Below, in pieces: positions 11,663-25,130 of a DNA stretch of 64,000 nt (positions are counted from its first letter, which is position 1; each line of letters begins with the position of its first letter). This DNA is from Uloborus plumipes. Lineage: Eukaryota > Arthropoda > Arachnida > Araneae > Uloboridae. The notes beneath the pieces were generated by a model, which worked only from the letters and a program-made list of their open reading frames with translations, had not been told where the DNA came from and ran no database searches. Both the position numbers and the translations under genes were made by a program. Location: positions 1 to 64,000 of the forward strand of contig JAXGGA010005868.1 of assembly GCA_038373865.1 (NCBI GenBank). Reading direction: 5' to 3'.

Positions 11663-12225
11663 TGTGTGTGTGTGTTCATGTATGTTCCCCATACAAATCC
11701 ACAGTTTAAGTCGGATCTGGATTAAATTTGGCAGGTTAGGTACTTGGGCACCCGAGAAGGGTCGTAGGGGAAGGGGGGATTCGGTTTATTCATCAACTCG
11801 CCTAAAATCCTTATCTCTTACCTGTCACGAGGAACGGCAGGAGGGCCGAGGGGTAGGAGAGTACAATAGGGGTGGAGAAGGTGGGCTAACAGGTGATTGC
11901 TCTCAGTCGACGTAGGGGGAAAATATTGGTTCTACCCATAATTCGCCCAAGCCTTATCTATCGCGACCTGTCACCATGAATGCAAAGGGGTAGGAGATAA
12001 GAAGTGGACAATAGGTGCTGGAAGAGTGAACTGAACACCTGCTGTTTTCCTGGAATGAAGGGGAAATCATTTCAGAATAGGGATTTTTAGCAGGACTTAA
12101 TGCGCTTATACCACGTGCTTCCCTATATCTTAAATTGAATTTCTGCGGTTCGTTCTTCGTTGATTTGTTCGAAGGGGCGACGGAAAACTTCAGGATGATT
12201 TGCGCCATCATAGAAAGGTTTCATG
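11663..12225. other. No feature recognised
   Basis: GC-richer than the surroundings and contains short purine-rich runs (GGGAGGG-like). Two short open frames have no recognisable domain and are not called. Confidence 0.35.
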
Positions 12226-13682
12226 TAAGGGTCATTTCATGTAAAATGAGCAAAAATGAGAAAAAAGTAGTGGCCGCATGGTTATAGATTTTTATGAAAT
12301 TTAGTACACAGGTTCATTTTATGCATATATAGAAATATCTAAAATAGTTTGGCTCAATATTTTTAATTTTAGTCGTTACATGCAACTGAAACGTGGCATT
12401 ATTTAGCATCATTCCGCACAAATGCTAAATGTTGTATGTTTGAAGCCCTATATTTTATTGCTTACGTCATGCAAACGAAAAAAAATTTATATAATAGCCG
12501 TAATCTATGGAATAAGGTTATTTATCAGCCTCGCATTTACTAGTTTGATTGCAATAGTTAATTTTTTACTCAGTTGTAAAAACTGAAAATAACACAATTT
12601 TCTCAAAATTAAGCATTTTATTTTTTATTCTCGAGCTTTAAAGAATGCATTAGCATTCGCTTACATTAATACCCAGTAAAGTTCCAGGTATCATAAAACA
12701 AATGCCTTACTTTTGGAGTTTCATTTAAACTCCTTCCGCAAAATCAGCTTTAAACTTAGAGACATTTTGTAAAATGACGATTTTCCCCTTTGTTTAAACA
12801 CAAAAATTTAAATAAGGAACACTTCGGACAACTGTCAATTTTGCAAAAATGTAGGGTATTATGTCTACTATTAGCTTCGAGAGTCAAAAAAGTGCATTTT
12901 TGGTTCTCAAGTTTGAAAAAAAAATCGCAACAGCAGCATTCTCTTGGGTCATTCCACGTGAAAGAAATTGAGAAAAAAGTATTGGCCACATGGTGATAGA
13001 TTTTTATAAAATTTGGTACACAGGTTCATTTTGTGCATATAATAACATATCTAAAAGTTTTTGGCTTAAAATTTTCTATTTTAGGTGTTACATGCAATTC
13101 AAAATTGGCCCATCCTTCACACTAATAAACTAATATACACACTAATAAACTTCACACTAAATAAATGTTGCACTTTTGAAACGTTGTATTTTTTAACTAG
13201 TTAATGTAAACAAAAAGAAACATGTGTTTGTAATTTTAGGAGAAGGGCGATTTATCGGTTTACGGTAACGTTTTAAAAGTCATGATAATTAGCGGTTAAC
13301 TGAACTGTTAAAACCTAAAATATCATTTTCAACAAAATTGAAGGTTTTCATTATTTTTTTCACGCAAAAAGGAATTCAGTTGCATAATTTAAATTAATTC
13401 CCAACAATGTTAACTTTCATAGAATTAATACCTAAATTTTTGAAGCTGTATTTTAATTCTTTTGTTTTCAAAATTTTTTGAACGAAAGTATATTTCGTAA
13501 AACGATCACTTTCGCCTTTAAGTTGGCACAAAACTTTATATGAAGGACACTTTGGAAATTGCTCCAATTTTACAAGGATATAGGCCATTATGTCTACTAT
13601 TTGTGAAGAAGCTCGATAGTGCCTTTTTGATTTCTTAGCTTTGTATTAAATAGACAGAAACAACATTTTGATTTTCTTCGTA
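12226..13682. repeat. 0.72-kb diverged tandem duplication (two units)
   Basis: Unit 1 (about 12226-12945) and unit 2 (about 12946-13682) align in the same order. Each starts GGGTCATT(T/C)CA, then TAGATTTTTAT(G/A)AAATTT, GTACACAGGTTCATTTT, GTTACATGCAA, and near the end a TTATGTCTACTATT block. Substitutions and indels throughout show it is old. No coding potential recognised. A minus-strand relative of the starting motif is seen near 14760. Confidence 0.75.
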
Positions 13683-15880
13683 TTTTATGTGAAGCTTGAG
13701 AAATTCAAAGGAACAGAAAAACGACTAAGGAGCAAAATCAAGTGTATTCAGTATTAATTTCAATTTCTAAAAAATGTGCAGGTACGATGCGGAACTTATG
13801 GGGGGGGGGGATCTTGTGGGTAAAAGTTATATTTCCAGAAATACAAATAATAATATAATCAATAAATGGATGAAATTGTTGATGTTTTTTCTAATTTTTA
13901 TTCTGTCCAAAAAGTTTCTTTTAATCTCCATGAAGATTTGCTCAGACACTGAAATGATAGGTTTTATCGCAAGTAACCTGTTACTCTTTCTCCACATCAC
14001 GGGTGGAGATTGTTAAAAAAAAAGCAACTTTTACTTGTACAATTAAATATAATTTTTCATACTGGAATACAATACATTTCACAATAATTACGGAAAGGCT
14101 TCAGAAAATACTTTATAAACACTCTTTCAAGAAAAGGGAACACGAAAGAAATGATTAAGTCGTTCTAGACTTACAATAAATGGTTTCCTTGATGAAATTT
14201 TACCTGAATTCAAGTTATTCTAATGACAAAAATACGCAAAAAAGCACTGATTAAAATTTGATATTAAATAAAAGACAATTTTTCAAAGTACGATTTCATC
14301 ATTGAAAAATATGACACCAATTATTAACTTAGCCCAGGTAATTAGTAATAGATAGTTTTACGCTCTGTATTGCTTTTTTCTGTTATTTTTTCATTCAAAG
14401 AGCTACCAGAGTTGTTTGAATCCTGAAGAAAACAAAACAGATTTCAATTTTTGTTAATATCTCAGACTTAATGAAAGCTCCAAATAAATTTAATTTTCAT
14501 CTTTACTGACAGAAATTTTTCCAGAGAATGAAAATATTATTTTTTTAAATACATATGTATGTTTATAACTTTAAGAGTTATAGAGTCACAAACTGGCTGT
14601 AATGAACTCTGAAAATTTAGGCTTAGCGTAAGCCTTAATTTCTAATGTCAATAGCAAAGCAACAAACAGTTTTTAAACTTTCATACTTTGCATTTCCTCA
14701 TAGATATGCATGATTTACCGTAATAATGACATGTTAGCCACAGCCGATTTGCTCATTTCGCATGGAATGACCCCCGTAAGAGAACAACAAAAATAAGTTA
14801 CAAAAAGAATTAAAAAAACTAAAGCTCCAATAATTTCGAATATTTTGTTAATTTGATCCAAAAGTCTTTTTGATTTTGGGAGACAAGCGTATTGGAGTTT
14901 CATTTTGTCCATTTTTATCATGCAATTATTATTACTTACGTTGCTATTATAATTCGGAAATTTGTCGGCATTAAATGTTTTAAATGGAATTTTCTTTTGA
15001 ATTTTTTTATGGTTTAACAATAAATTTGTTTCAGACAGAAATGATATTTTTTTTCCTTTAAACGAACGGACTTGTTTTTATTTTAAAGATTGTTCAATGT
15101 TTTAAAGACGTTTTTTGTTTGGAGAAACTATAAAAAGCTTTTTAAGGAATGAAAATTCAATTTTTCGATACCGAGTATGAAAGTAAAAATGCCTTATATG
15201 CTAACTTATTTTTGGAATAGTCGTTTAGCAAGAGCATTTTTTTTTTATTATAACTGTTTATCTCATTATAACTGCTACGTCTAGGTTAGGGTATTAGATT
15301 AATTGGTGGGATAAGCTTTTTAATTTAAGCCAATACCAAAATAAATAATAGCAACTATAAACTTAATCGTTAATAAAATAAAGAAGCTAATTTCGGGGCT
15401 TAATTTATGCAAGCGTTGAATTGTTAATAAAACTTTTTGAAACTTTAAAAATAACCCAGTAAATATTATCACAGGAACTTTTAACCCTCCCCCCCTCCCC
15501 GCCAATAATTTTCTTGATTCAAGTCATCAATTCAAAAACCGTTTCTTAAAGCTTTTTTGCTCCATTGGTAAAAAAATAACTTCAGAACTTCACCTTCTTG
15601 ATTCATATATCATTTGCTTCATAACCTTTATTTTTTTCAATATTAGTTAATGTCTTAGTTTGATCTAAGTTTTTTTTTTAGCCTAGCACACATTTTGAAT
15701 AAATGTTCTTTAAATTCCGTATACAAACTACAGAACTTAATGCATAGGCAAAAAACATTTTTGTACAATTTTCGCCTAAATTTTCATTTTATCCACCCTC
15801 AAAAGTACATTCAGCTGTATTTCTGCTCATCTACAAGTGAATGTGTACCAATCAATGTATGGGCAGCCGAAATATCCATT
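13683..15880. other. AT-rich, no gene recognised
   Basis: Long AT-rich tract with homopolymers (for example a G run at 13801). Short open frames have no domain signal. Confidence 0.4.
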
Positions 15881-16110
15881 TTGACCATCACCGAGTGAAG
15901 TAATGTGAGTTTTCTCGTGAAGTCTGTATGTATACGTTAGTATGTGTGTAAATTGTATATATTTCAAAAACTATATACTGTAGAAGGTTAAGGTTTTGTG
16001 TACATGGTATGTCTAGTATCTTGTTATGCTCCTCCCTATGTCAGCTGGGAGATATATTCTCAAAATGACAATAAAAATGAGTTGCTGAATTTTTCGTTCA
16101 TGCGATGAAA
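15881..16110 (+). mobile_element. Fragment related to the element at 50731
   Basis: Shares with the interior of the 50731-51476 element the order GAGTTTT(C/G)TCGTGA, GTCTGTATGTA, CAAAAACTATAT, GTAGAAG and a CTCC(C)T block. Termini are not recognisable, so this is a truncated relative. Confidence 0.45.
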
Positions 16111-16867
16111 TGGCGTACGGTTCAAAACAATTAAAATGCTACAGCTTACTAAATTTTGATGGTACAGAAAAAAGAATGGTATTTTTGTAATCATTTCACA
16201 CTGTATGGGATATAGGGGGAGGGGGGTTGAATTTGAAATTTAAAAAGCGTCGTCTTTCGTAGGTCTTTCTAATTTTTTTTGTGATGTCCGGCTGGTGATT
16301 GTGATTATCACTGTGGTTCACCATGTTAGTCCATATTAATGTTATTCTTGCTGTGCACAAACGGTTCGTGCACTTCCAATGAGACGTATCATTTTTTACG
16401 TGAATGTATTCGGAACATATAATCTTTGCATACTAATAGTTTTCCTCCTCTTTCTGAATCAACAAAACCGAACTCCATTTTGGAGCTGGATGCTGGATGC
16501 ACTTGCAGTATAGTATGGAGGAAAGATATCAAAAATGACCAGCACGTGGTTGGGCAGGGGAAAGTTTAACCAAGGGAAATCCCTAAGTTTCCCTATCTTG
16601 CTCTCTCCTCCTTTCGATTGACACTAATCCTCTCCGGAAGGCGTGCTCACTCGTCAAGTTTATGCTTGAATAGAGGGGTGGGCCAATTATTGGGGACACC
16701 AAAATATTGTGTGAAAGGGAAAACTTCTGCGATAGGGATTCTTGGAAGGATATTTTCCTTCCAACTCCTGCTATAGAGGGCTAACGTAACTCTCAGCACC
16801 GTGTGTTGAATTTTTTTTCCCCCCTTAGCACCAAAACTTTACTTCAGAGTACAGTTCCTACTTTATA
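16111..16867. other. No gene recognised
   Basis: A segment around 16600-16680 (TTTCGATTGACACT, GGCGTG, CTCGTCAAG) resembles one at 24350-24415 and may be a dispersed repeat. Otherwise nothing recognised. Confidence 0.35.
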
Positions 16868-16904
16868 ATGAAAATGTATTCTATGTATCATCCTAAAAAG
16901 TTTC

Positions 16905-17115
16905 AATGCATTTATATTTATAATTCATTTTCTGCTTATGCATTTGATAGATTTAGACCTGATATGCAATCTGAAAAATGCTGTAATCATCGAGATGATA
17001 GTTTCATCACATTAATACTTATAATTGATTTTCTACTTAAGCATTTAATGTTTTTGAGACCTGATATGCAATCGGAAAAATGCTGTAAACATTTATGCAA
17101 TGAAAACTTAAATAA
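16905..17115. repeat. 105-bp tandem duplication (two units)
   Basis: The block GACCTGATATGCAATC followed by GAAAAATGCTGTAA occurs at 16956 and 17060, with matching sequence before it (TTATAATT..TTTTCT..TTA(T/A)GCATTT). This gives two copies about 105 bp apart. Confidence 0.75.
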
Positions 17116-17131
17116 AAATGTATTTAATTAG

Positions 17132-17785
17132 AAATGGAGCGAAACTTCGACGATTTATTTAATAAAATAATTTATTAATTTTTAGCTATATAGGCATATA
17201 ATTTCAGTTTTTGTTAAGTTTACCAATCCGTTGACAAATTTAACCCATTTTAAAGATATTGATCAAGATTATTAACAATAAATTGTCCAGGAGTATAAAT
17301 CACCCTCAGAATTAACAAAAAGTAAATTGAAGCTGTAAAAAATATGAGAACCTCTTTCCTTGCACCTACACATTTAATGAAACATATCGCGCAGAATATT
17401 ATCTGTGCGCTGAGCATAACTCTTGAAAATCGGGACCAAATTCCCAAATAGCAGAAAACAGCCAATTTTTAAGTGTGACGAAACTTTATTCCAATCTCTT
17501 TTAATAGTACAGTGAAACGTGTATGCCAATACTGACAAAGCAATAAACTTATCTATGACATTTTATTTGGTTCCGGTAAATTTCTCATTTACCCATGCAA
17601 TTGTGTTCTCAACCAGATTGTTAAGATAATCTTATTTCACATGCACCATGCACCTGTACGTAACGATAATTTGTGTTTTCCTCTTTTTTTTCTAATTAAA
17701 AGGAGCAGCTCAAAATAAAGTTAAAAAATTTGAAGTTTATGTAAATGTAGCACCGAAAGGCAAACTTTATTCAATTTTATGTTAT
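17132..17785. other. AT-rich, no feature recognised
   Basis: Nothing recognised. Confidence 0.4.
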
Positions 17786-18110
17786 ACTAAAGTTACCCGC
17801 CACGGCTTTGCCCGAGGTAAATTTTAAAGGATTTTTACTGCTGTCGCTGTATCCATATTACACGAATTAAAAAAACTAAGTACGGTAAGAAAATGAAATT
17901 CAAGCGCAATTTTACCAGAGTTTCTTGAAAAAAGAAATATCTGCCTTGTATTAACAAAATCGTAATGTTTAAGGTCTAAAACTACGTATACGAAAACTTC
18001 TTGGCGAGATTTACCATGCTTAACATGGCGCAGCATAGTCATTGAAGTCTCTTGCTCCAAAAAATCATACACAACCAACCATGTTTAACAGAGACTCCAT
18101 GTTCTTTATT
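17786..18110. mobile_element. Helitron-like repeat fragment
   Basis: Begins ACCCGCCACGGCTTTGCCCG, the GC-rich end module also seen in related form at 20799 and 36535. The far end is not defined. Confidence 0.35.
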
Positions 18111-18169
18111 TTTAGTTAGTTATTTTCGATTTTAACTAAATTCAAGTATTAGTTAGAGACCTTTTTTAG

Positions 18170-19755
18170 TCTACTTTCCCGTAAAAAATAAAAGAAAGAC
18201 GAAAAAAGTATTAAAAGTAGCTTAATGCATCTAAAAAATATCGCCAAGTCCAAAAAATATCGCCAAGTTAAAAAAATATCGCCAAGTTAAAAAAATATCG
18301 CCAAGTTAAAAAAATAAAGAGGTAAAATGAATATCGAAAAATTAAAAATTTGAAAGTAGGGTATTGAGATGGGGAATTTGTGTGTCGGTCTGTCGGTCTG
18401 TCTGTCCCCCCCCCTAATAACTTTTGAATGAACATTCCGATTTGGATAACTTTTTTTTGTTGGAAAGATCTCGGCGAGTACAGCTCATTCCCATATTTGA
18501 TTTTTTGATTTGAACAATTTTTGGTTCAATTTTGAGCCTTCAAACAACCGGTTCCGCGATACTAACTTTTGAATGAACAGTCCGATTTGAACAAACTTTT
18601 TTTTGTTCGAAAGATCTTTTCAAGGATACTTCATTCCCGTATCTACATTTTTGATTTGAACAATTTTTCGTTCAACATTGGACCGTTCAAACAAGCTGTC
18701 ACCCCTAATAACTTTTGAGGTAATAGTCCGATTTAAACAAACTTTTTTTTGTTCGAAAGATCTCGGCAAGGATACTTCATTACCATATTTAAATTTTCAA
18801 TGTGAACCTTTTTTTCGTTCAACATTGAACCTTTCAAGCAACCTTTTTCCACCTAATAACTTTTAAGTGAACCGTCTGAATTCAATAAACTTTTTTTGTT
18901 CGAAAGATCTCGGAGAGACTCATTCCCATATTTCACTTTTCAATTTGAACCATTTTTCGTTCAATGATGAACCGTTCAGAAAATTTTTTAACATGAGCGC
19001 CTACTGAGAAATTTAAATTGAATGTTGATTCTGAACTTAAAGGCGGATTTCCTTCAAACTAACTTTGTAAGAAAACGGTTTTGATAAAAACTTTATGTTA
19101 AGTACTTTTCTGAAAAATCTTCTGTGAGGACTCTGATTCCGACTCCGACTCCACAAACATGGCGGAAATGCAGGCTCAGAAAAAAATGACTGACTGGGCA
19201 GACGATTTTTTGTTTATTTATTCTTTTTTTTTTTTTTTGTTTAATTAATTATTATTACTTTTATTTATTTTTTTTTTTTTGGCAGACGATATTTTTTTTG
19301 ATTACAAAAATGGTTCATTCACTAGAGCATTTTATTCTTTATTTATATTTAATAACTGGCAACGGATTAAAAACAAAATTCGAGACATTTTATTAACGAA
19401 CGAGGTGTTTTTTCTTTCTTTGATAAAATGTGTTTTGATGTTCTTTGTACTTTTATTTTATTTATTACTTTTTTCCTTTTGAAAACGATTGTGAAATTTT
19501 TCTACGGAAGAACTATAACAGTTACATTCTTTAAAAGGTGTGACAAAACTTTTATTTACTCGTTTATTTACTTTTTACGTGTCCATTTCATCTGATGAGA
19601 GGGGTATATTTTGCTTTTAGAAATCAGCTTTAAGTGCTATAAAGGTATGTTTGACATAATTTTCAGTTTCAGATATTCAAGAGAATATTGATTAGATGCT
19701 AGAATGCCGATGTCGATGTACGGGAAAGTAGGCTCGTTTAGTTCTTGACAGAACT
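18170..19755 (+). mobile_element. Repeat-cored TIR element, copy E1
   Basis: Ends are CTACTTTCCCGT at 18171 and ACGGGAAAGTAGG at 19719, with homology to copies E2 and E3 continuing to about CTTGACAGAACTTCTTG. The core is four units of about 145 bp, each containing GTTCGAAAGATCT and AACTTTTGA (units near 18464, 18609, 18754, 18900). A TCTGTCGGTC / C-run precedes the core and a GACTCCGACTCC segment follows it. No transposase frame is visible. Non-autonomous; target duplication not resolved. Confidence 0.8.
18235..18315. repeat. 22-bp tandem repeat in E1
   Basis: Four copies of a unit containing AAATATCGCCAAGT(T/C) and A-runs. The same place in E2 (27040-27090) has two copies, so this short array varies between elements. 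Confidence 0.8.
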
Positions 19756-20797
19756 TCTTGTTATTTACTTGACGATTTATTTTTAATTGCAGTTAGGATT
19801 TATTTTTACTTTTTGCAGAGCATTTAGAAAAATAATTATGAAGTCGAACGTGCCACATAGGCAAGAAATTTACCATCATTGTTTTCATTTTGGCAGTATT
19901 TAATATCCAAAATATTCAAAAACGCTCACACTTTTTTTTTTTTTTTTCAAAAACTTTGCCGTGTCTTCCTTACATTTAGATGGCAAAAAAAAAAGAAGAA
20001 ATTTAGTCTTTGGGAGCGTTAGTTCCATCAAAACTTTTTTAGTTATAGGAACGTCATTTTACTTGGCGATATATTTTCTTGCTAAGCGAAAATTAAAATT
20101 TGAAGCTTGCATCGTCGCCATGGTTGCTCCTTTTTCTCTTATTTTACATTTTAATTTAGATTTCAACGATAATTATGACTGGATATCTTTATTTAGCTGA
20201 TTATGTTTCATGTTAATCTAGCTTTTCCAGTTGATTTGGCGAGTTTTTTAGTAGTAATCCTCACATTATTTCGTAACTTTTTTTAGTTGGAGCATTATTT
20301 TACTTTCAACTATAAAACATGTGGATGAAATTGAAAACAAAAAAGGACAATTTCCGCGATTGGAAGCTGGTTATCTCTCCAAATCTTTGTCGCCAACGTA
20401 TGAGCGAGGGAAATCTTTTCTTTGGAAATGTAAACTAAGGATCACCGAAATAAATAGTTATCGCAACAAATTTGACAACCGCTAACCGCTCCTAATTCAC
20501 AATTATCGAAATATCCCCTTGTTCCGAGGAATGTCAATCATTTGTGCAAAATTAGGCACAAAAAGAAAATTACCATTTGATATTATGCAAATAAAATATT
20601 TTTTCTGAAAAATTCATAGGTAATGTGGTGGGAATCCCAATTCCATTTTTGCATTTCAGTCCGAATTCTATGCTCTACGGCACGATTTAGATGCCCTGTT
20701 TGATAATTAGGTCGTGTTTAACTCCAAACTAAGCGTCAAAATTACATCAAATTGTGAGTCGTGTCTCCAATTTCCGAGGCTTCACTTTTTATATGTG
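19756..20797. other. AT-rich, no gene recognised
   Basis: An open frame at 19961-20200 is AT-driven and has no domain signal. Nothing else recognised. Confidence 0.4.
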
Positions 20798-20798
20798 A

Positions 20799-21241
20799 CT
20801 AGCTGTGGGGCCCGGCGTTGCACAGGCTTTAAAGTAGTGATGAAAATTTAAATAAACTACTCGCCGTCAAGGCGGTATATAATGATATATAACCGCCAAG
20901 GCAGCTCGCCTTTAAAGTTGAATAAAAATTGAATAACTCGTGCTGCGTTTAAACTAGAGAATCGGAACAAACTGCATAGGACGGATAAAATTTTTCTGCT
21001 TCCAACGATATATAACATTAATATGTGCAAGTAATTTTTAATCCCAGTATTCGGCGATTTATGGGAAAATTGCCTTGAATTCGAATAAAAAACGAATCGC
21101 TTATCGAATCTTTTCAAACTATAGCTTAAAGTCTTTCTGGATAAATGGACTATTCAACACAAAAAGAATTTCTCAAATCGAACCAGTAGTTCCTGAGATT
21201 AGCGCGTTCAAACAAACAAACAAACTCTACAACTTTATTAA
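20799..21241 (-). mobile_element. Helitron-like short element
   Basis: On the minus strand it runs from TAATAAAGTTGTAGAGTTTG through GAACGCGCTAATCTCAGGAA to a GC-rich end GCCGGGCCCCACAGCTAG followed by T. A small GC hairpin followed by CTAG with T outside fits a Helitron 3' terminus. Sequences of this layout are widespread in arthropods. Assignment to Helitrons is inference. Confidence 0.5.
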
Positions 21242-21546
21242 CCGACTTCAACAAAGGAGGAGGTTATACAATTCGTCGGAGAATTTTTTTTTTTTTTTTT
21301 TGTATGTTATAAGATTACTCGAAGATGCCTGGACCGATTTCAAAAATTCTTTTTTTGTTACAAAGGTCTTTCTTTCCGATTGGTCCTATCCTCTCGTGGT
21401 CCGGGTTCGATAACGGGAACCTGCAGAAATCTTTCGAAAAAGAAATTGGGATCACAGTAATCGTAATAATGACCATTTTGAACGCTAGGCTTCTTTGGAT
21501 TGCATAATGAAATTCATTTCTATGGTCTTTTTGAAAATTTTAAACC

Positions 21547-23632
21547 GAGTATCTTTCTATGTCCTGCTTTTTTCTCCTGAACTCCAACGAACTGAAAGTC
21601 GTACCAAGTACTAATTGATTCGTAATATTTCAGGTTTTATTAGTTTTAATTTACATAAGGTTTGATACAGGAATTCTGAAGAAAGTGAGGAAAATCTCCA
21701 AATTTTTGCTCAAATTTAAAGCGATTTGTCCTAAATGATTAAATATGAAATCCATTGTTACAAAACGTGATTAATATGAAACAGTTATTATAATGATAAT
21801 GAAAATTTTGAATGAAGGCTTAACTGAAGCAAACATGAAACTCATTAGCGACCCACGTACGTAATACGCCGTAAAATTTTATGAACCGCAAGAATCTAGT
21901 GTTGTTTTGAAATATAAATTAGTTGAAAAGCCGTTAATATTTAGCCTTTGATTAAACTAGTACACAAATAAATAAATACCAGAGAATAACGAGGATTATT
22001 TTTTAGTGTCAATCGTTTAAAATTTTAGACGCGTTGATACTTTCCTTCTTTTTTTTTCCTTACATAGTTTATTTTATGAAGCATTTATTGATGCAAATTA
22101 GATGAAGTTTTGTAATGGAAACATTACCTTTTTTCATATGTACATTTACACTAAAAAGAATAAAATAAAAATATTTTTGAAAAAAAAAAATTGAACCGAC
22201 TTCGGAACTTCACTCGGCAAGTGCTCTAAAAAGTAAAAAATAATTTTATTCTTTGAACACCATCGACACTACATTTAAACATAAGTTTTGAAGTCGGTGC
22301 AAAAACTATAGGTGAAATGATGTTTAACTACATTTTGTCAACATTTTTCAGAGAAAACCACTGAAAATTAAGAGCTGAATCTTTGTACCATTACATAAAT
22401 ATATGGTTGTCGATGTAGTGTATGCGAATGCGATTAAAGAACCTGGATTCATTGCAATTTATATATATAGTTAAATTATAGTTTCGTATGATTCTATGTA
22501 GTGTTTTTGCTCCAACTTCAAAACTTATGTTTAAATGTAGTGTCGATGGTGTTCAAAGAATAAAATTATTTTTTACTTTTTAGAGCACTTGCCGAGTGAA
22601 GTTCCGAAGTCGGTTCAATTTTTTTTTTTTCAAAAATATTTTTATATATTAGTAAAGATAGTTTTTTCATCATTGGATTAGCATTTTTGTTGAGTTTTGC
22701 ATCATTGAGTTTTGATAATAATGCTTTTTGTATTACAATTTATGAAAGTACTATTGTTGGAAATTGTGTACTTTCATGCATGAAAGTAAATGATGAAGTT
22801 CAACATTGCAAAAATATTGCATACATGTAACCCCTTTTCCAAAACATACATAATTTTCTGCCTCTCATGGCTAAGCAGCCGCAATAAGAAAGGCTGCTTA
22901 ACATCAGAAGCTCAAAATATTTTCACTGCAAAAGATATAGCTTTTTACTTTGAATCATGTGCATTCAATATTTTACAGTTGAGTGATTTAATAAAATTAT
23001 TATTTTTCTCCCAAAATATCATTTAGTGAAAGGATTCAATATTTCAATTAGATACTAATTTTTTTCTAAAAGCTCTTTTATTTTTGCGTTTCACAGTGTT
23101 GTTTTTTACTATACATTTATCATATACATATCATAGCGTGATGTAATTAAAATAGTTTTTTAATAGATTGTTGTCTTATTGACGCGGTGAAACCGCCGAT
23201 GACAGCCATGCCATAACAAAGGTTTTCGAAGTAACAACTCATATCCATTATAATGCAAAGGATTTCTCATTTTTTGTTCTCCTGCTTTTCAAATAATTTA
23301 TGTTGCAAAAACTACAAGAGTTGCTTGCGATAAAAATTAATAATACGTACGTGGCCTGCTAATGAGTTTCACGCTTTATTCAGTCAAACTTCTCATTATC
23401 ATTATTATTACTGTTTCATATCAAACACGTTTTGTTACAATGGATTCCTTACTTAATCATTTAGGACAAATCGTTTTAGATTTGAGCAAAATTTGAAGAT
23501 TTTTCTCTATTTCTTCAGAATCCCTTCATCAAACCCTACGTCAATTAAAAATAATAAGCCGGAAAAATTATGAATCTATCGATACCTGGTTCGACAGTTC
23601 ATTGTCGTTCAGGAGAAAGAAGTAGGACTCAA
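21547..23632. repeat. 2.1-kb inverted repeat with a smaller one inside
   Basis: The left arm (21547-about 21950) is complementary to the right arm (about 23275-23632). Anchors are TTTCTCCTGAACTCCAACGA / its diverged complement near 23612, GGACAAATCG versus CGATTTGTCC, and ACGTACGTGG at both inner parts. Upstream, 21241-21330 carries the AACCGACTTCAACAAAGGAGG module. The interior contains a second, younger hairpin. Confidence 0.75.
22165..22648. repeat. Inner near-perfect inverted repeat
   Basis: Arms 22165-22308 and 22502-22648 are almost identical complements, including AACCGACTTCGGAACTTCAC and CACCATCGACACTACATTTA. The loop is about 190 bp. The arms are much better matched than the outer repeat, so this arose later. 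Confidence 0.85.
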
Positions 23633-25130
23633 TGCAAATAATACAATAAAATATTTTTTTTAAAAAAGTGACAATATCTCAAAGCCTGAGGGGAAGGGGC
23701 AATTACCCATCCAAATGATGGGCTTGCATCGCATGCGGCCCACCAATAATGCTACTGTTACGTGTCTGGCCCTTTACTGAAAAAGGTTGTGCTCTCCTAC
23801 GGAAGAACATGCTTTTCATATTGCATATAAAGGTTTACATTACTTAGTTACAATAAAAAACATTAGAAATGTCTTCTTTTCTTGTACTAACAGTACAAAA
23901 CTAACAAAAAAACTTTAATCAATGAAATTAATTTAAAAAACCGTAAATATTTTGTATTTTTAGTGTCACTTAAAGCTCAAAATGTTACATCGAAATTACC
24001 GATGGGATTAATCTTGAAAAAAAAAAAAAAAAACATGTTATAAGTATTCGGATGCATTGTCGGAGAAGGATTGTTTATACCGCTCATTAATGTTGCACTT
24101 TTTATAGTTTCATCATCGACGGTAATTCGGTACATGTGATTTTGATAAATTAATAGTTTCCCTCCCCGGGTCGATTACATGTAACTGAAGCTCATTCTGG
24201 TAAGAAATTAATATCGATGAAGTAGATAAAACGCGAGTAAAAAAAAATGGCTAAAGAATAATCACCAACACATTTTATGTGAAAAGGGGGTTGGTAGGGA
24301 CGAAAAAAAATCCCTTCGAAACCCTTCTTGGAATCCAGAACTGGCCCCCTCTTTTGATTGACGTTATCTCTCCCCATGGGCGTGACACATGGGCTTGACC
24401 AACTCGTCAAAGTAGCTCGCGTTATCAGCTTTAGGCGAAGTAGTGTGCACACCGGGGATTCGAACGCCAAAAAAGTACCGATCCGTTCGAATTTTAATTT
24501 AACGACTCAAAATTGCTCTTTCTACCCGATAATTATCGGATTTTCTGGATTTTGGTCTCATTTTAAAGCTTGCGAATAATATCCTTTAGAGAAATTTTCT
24601 TCTGAAAGTTTTGAAAAGTCCGAACTGCTAACTTCACCCAGAAAAAAGATACGGGAGTTTTTAAGTTAGTAAAAATCAATTTTAAATTGGATTTATTAAT
24701 ATCGTTTGCAAGATTGTGAAAGAAAGTAAATAGCGTGAAATAAATTATTGATAAGAAAAATGTGTTGCCATTTTGTTCTTGAACATAAAAAAATAAAATT
24801 CTCGCCTTTGCTTTTCCTGTAGCGGGGATGAAACTTTTTCGGCGATTGATTCATTTTTTGTCGACTTTAATGTAATCGGGACTTTTATAGACACGCATTA
24901 CTTGACATAAATTTTATGCTCAAGGTATACTGGGCAGAACAGGGCCAAGCAGCTAGTAAATAAATAAAATATGCATGAATTGTGTCACAAATAGGTGAGG
25001 GGGTAGATGAAACTGGCAATATCTATGCCTTTTAGTAATAAGTGCTGAAAACGAGAAAAGAAAGACAAAAAAAAAAAAAGAGGAAATGCAGTAAAAATCA
25101 ATCAAAAAAAAAAAAAAGAAAAAGAAAGAA
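23633..25130. other. No gene recognised; Helitron-like end at 24957
   Basis: The plus-strand sequence GGGCCAAGCAGCTAG followed by T at about 24943-24958 looks like a 3' end of the same type as 20799. Low-complexity A/G runs at 25066-25140 precede copy E2. No coding signal. Confidence 0.35.
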
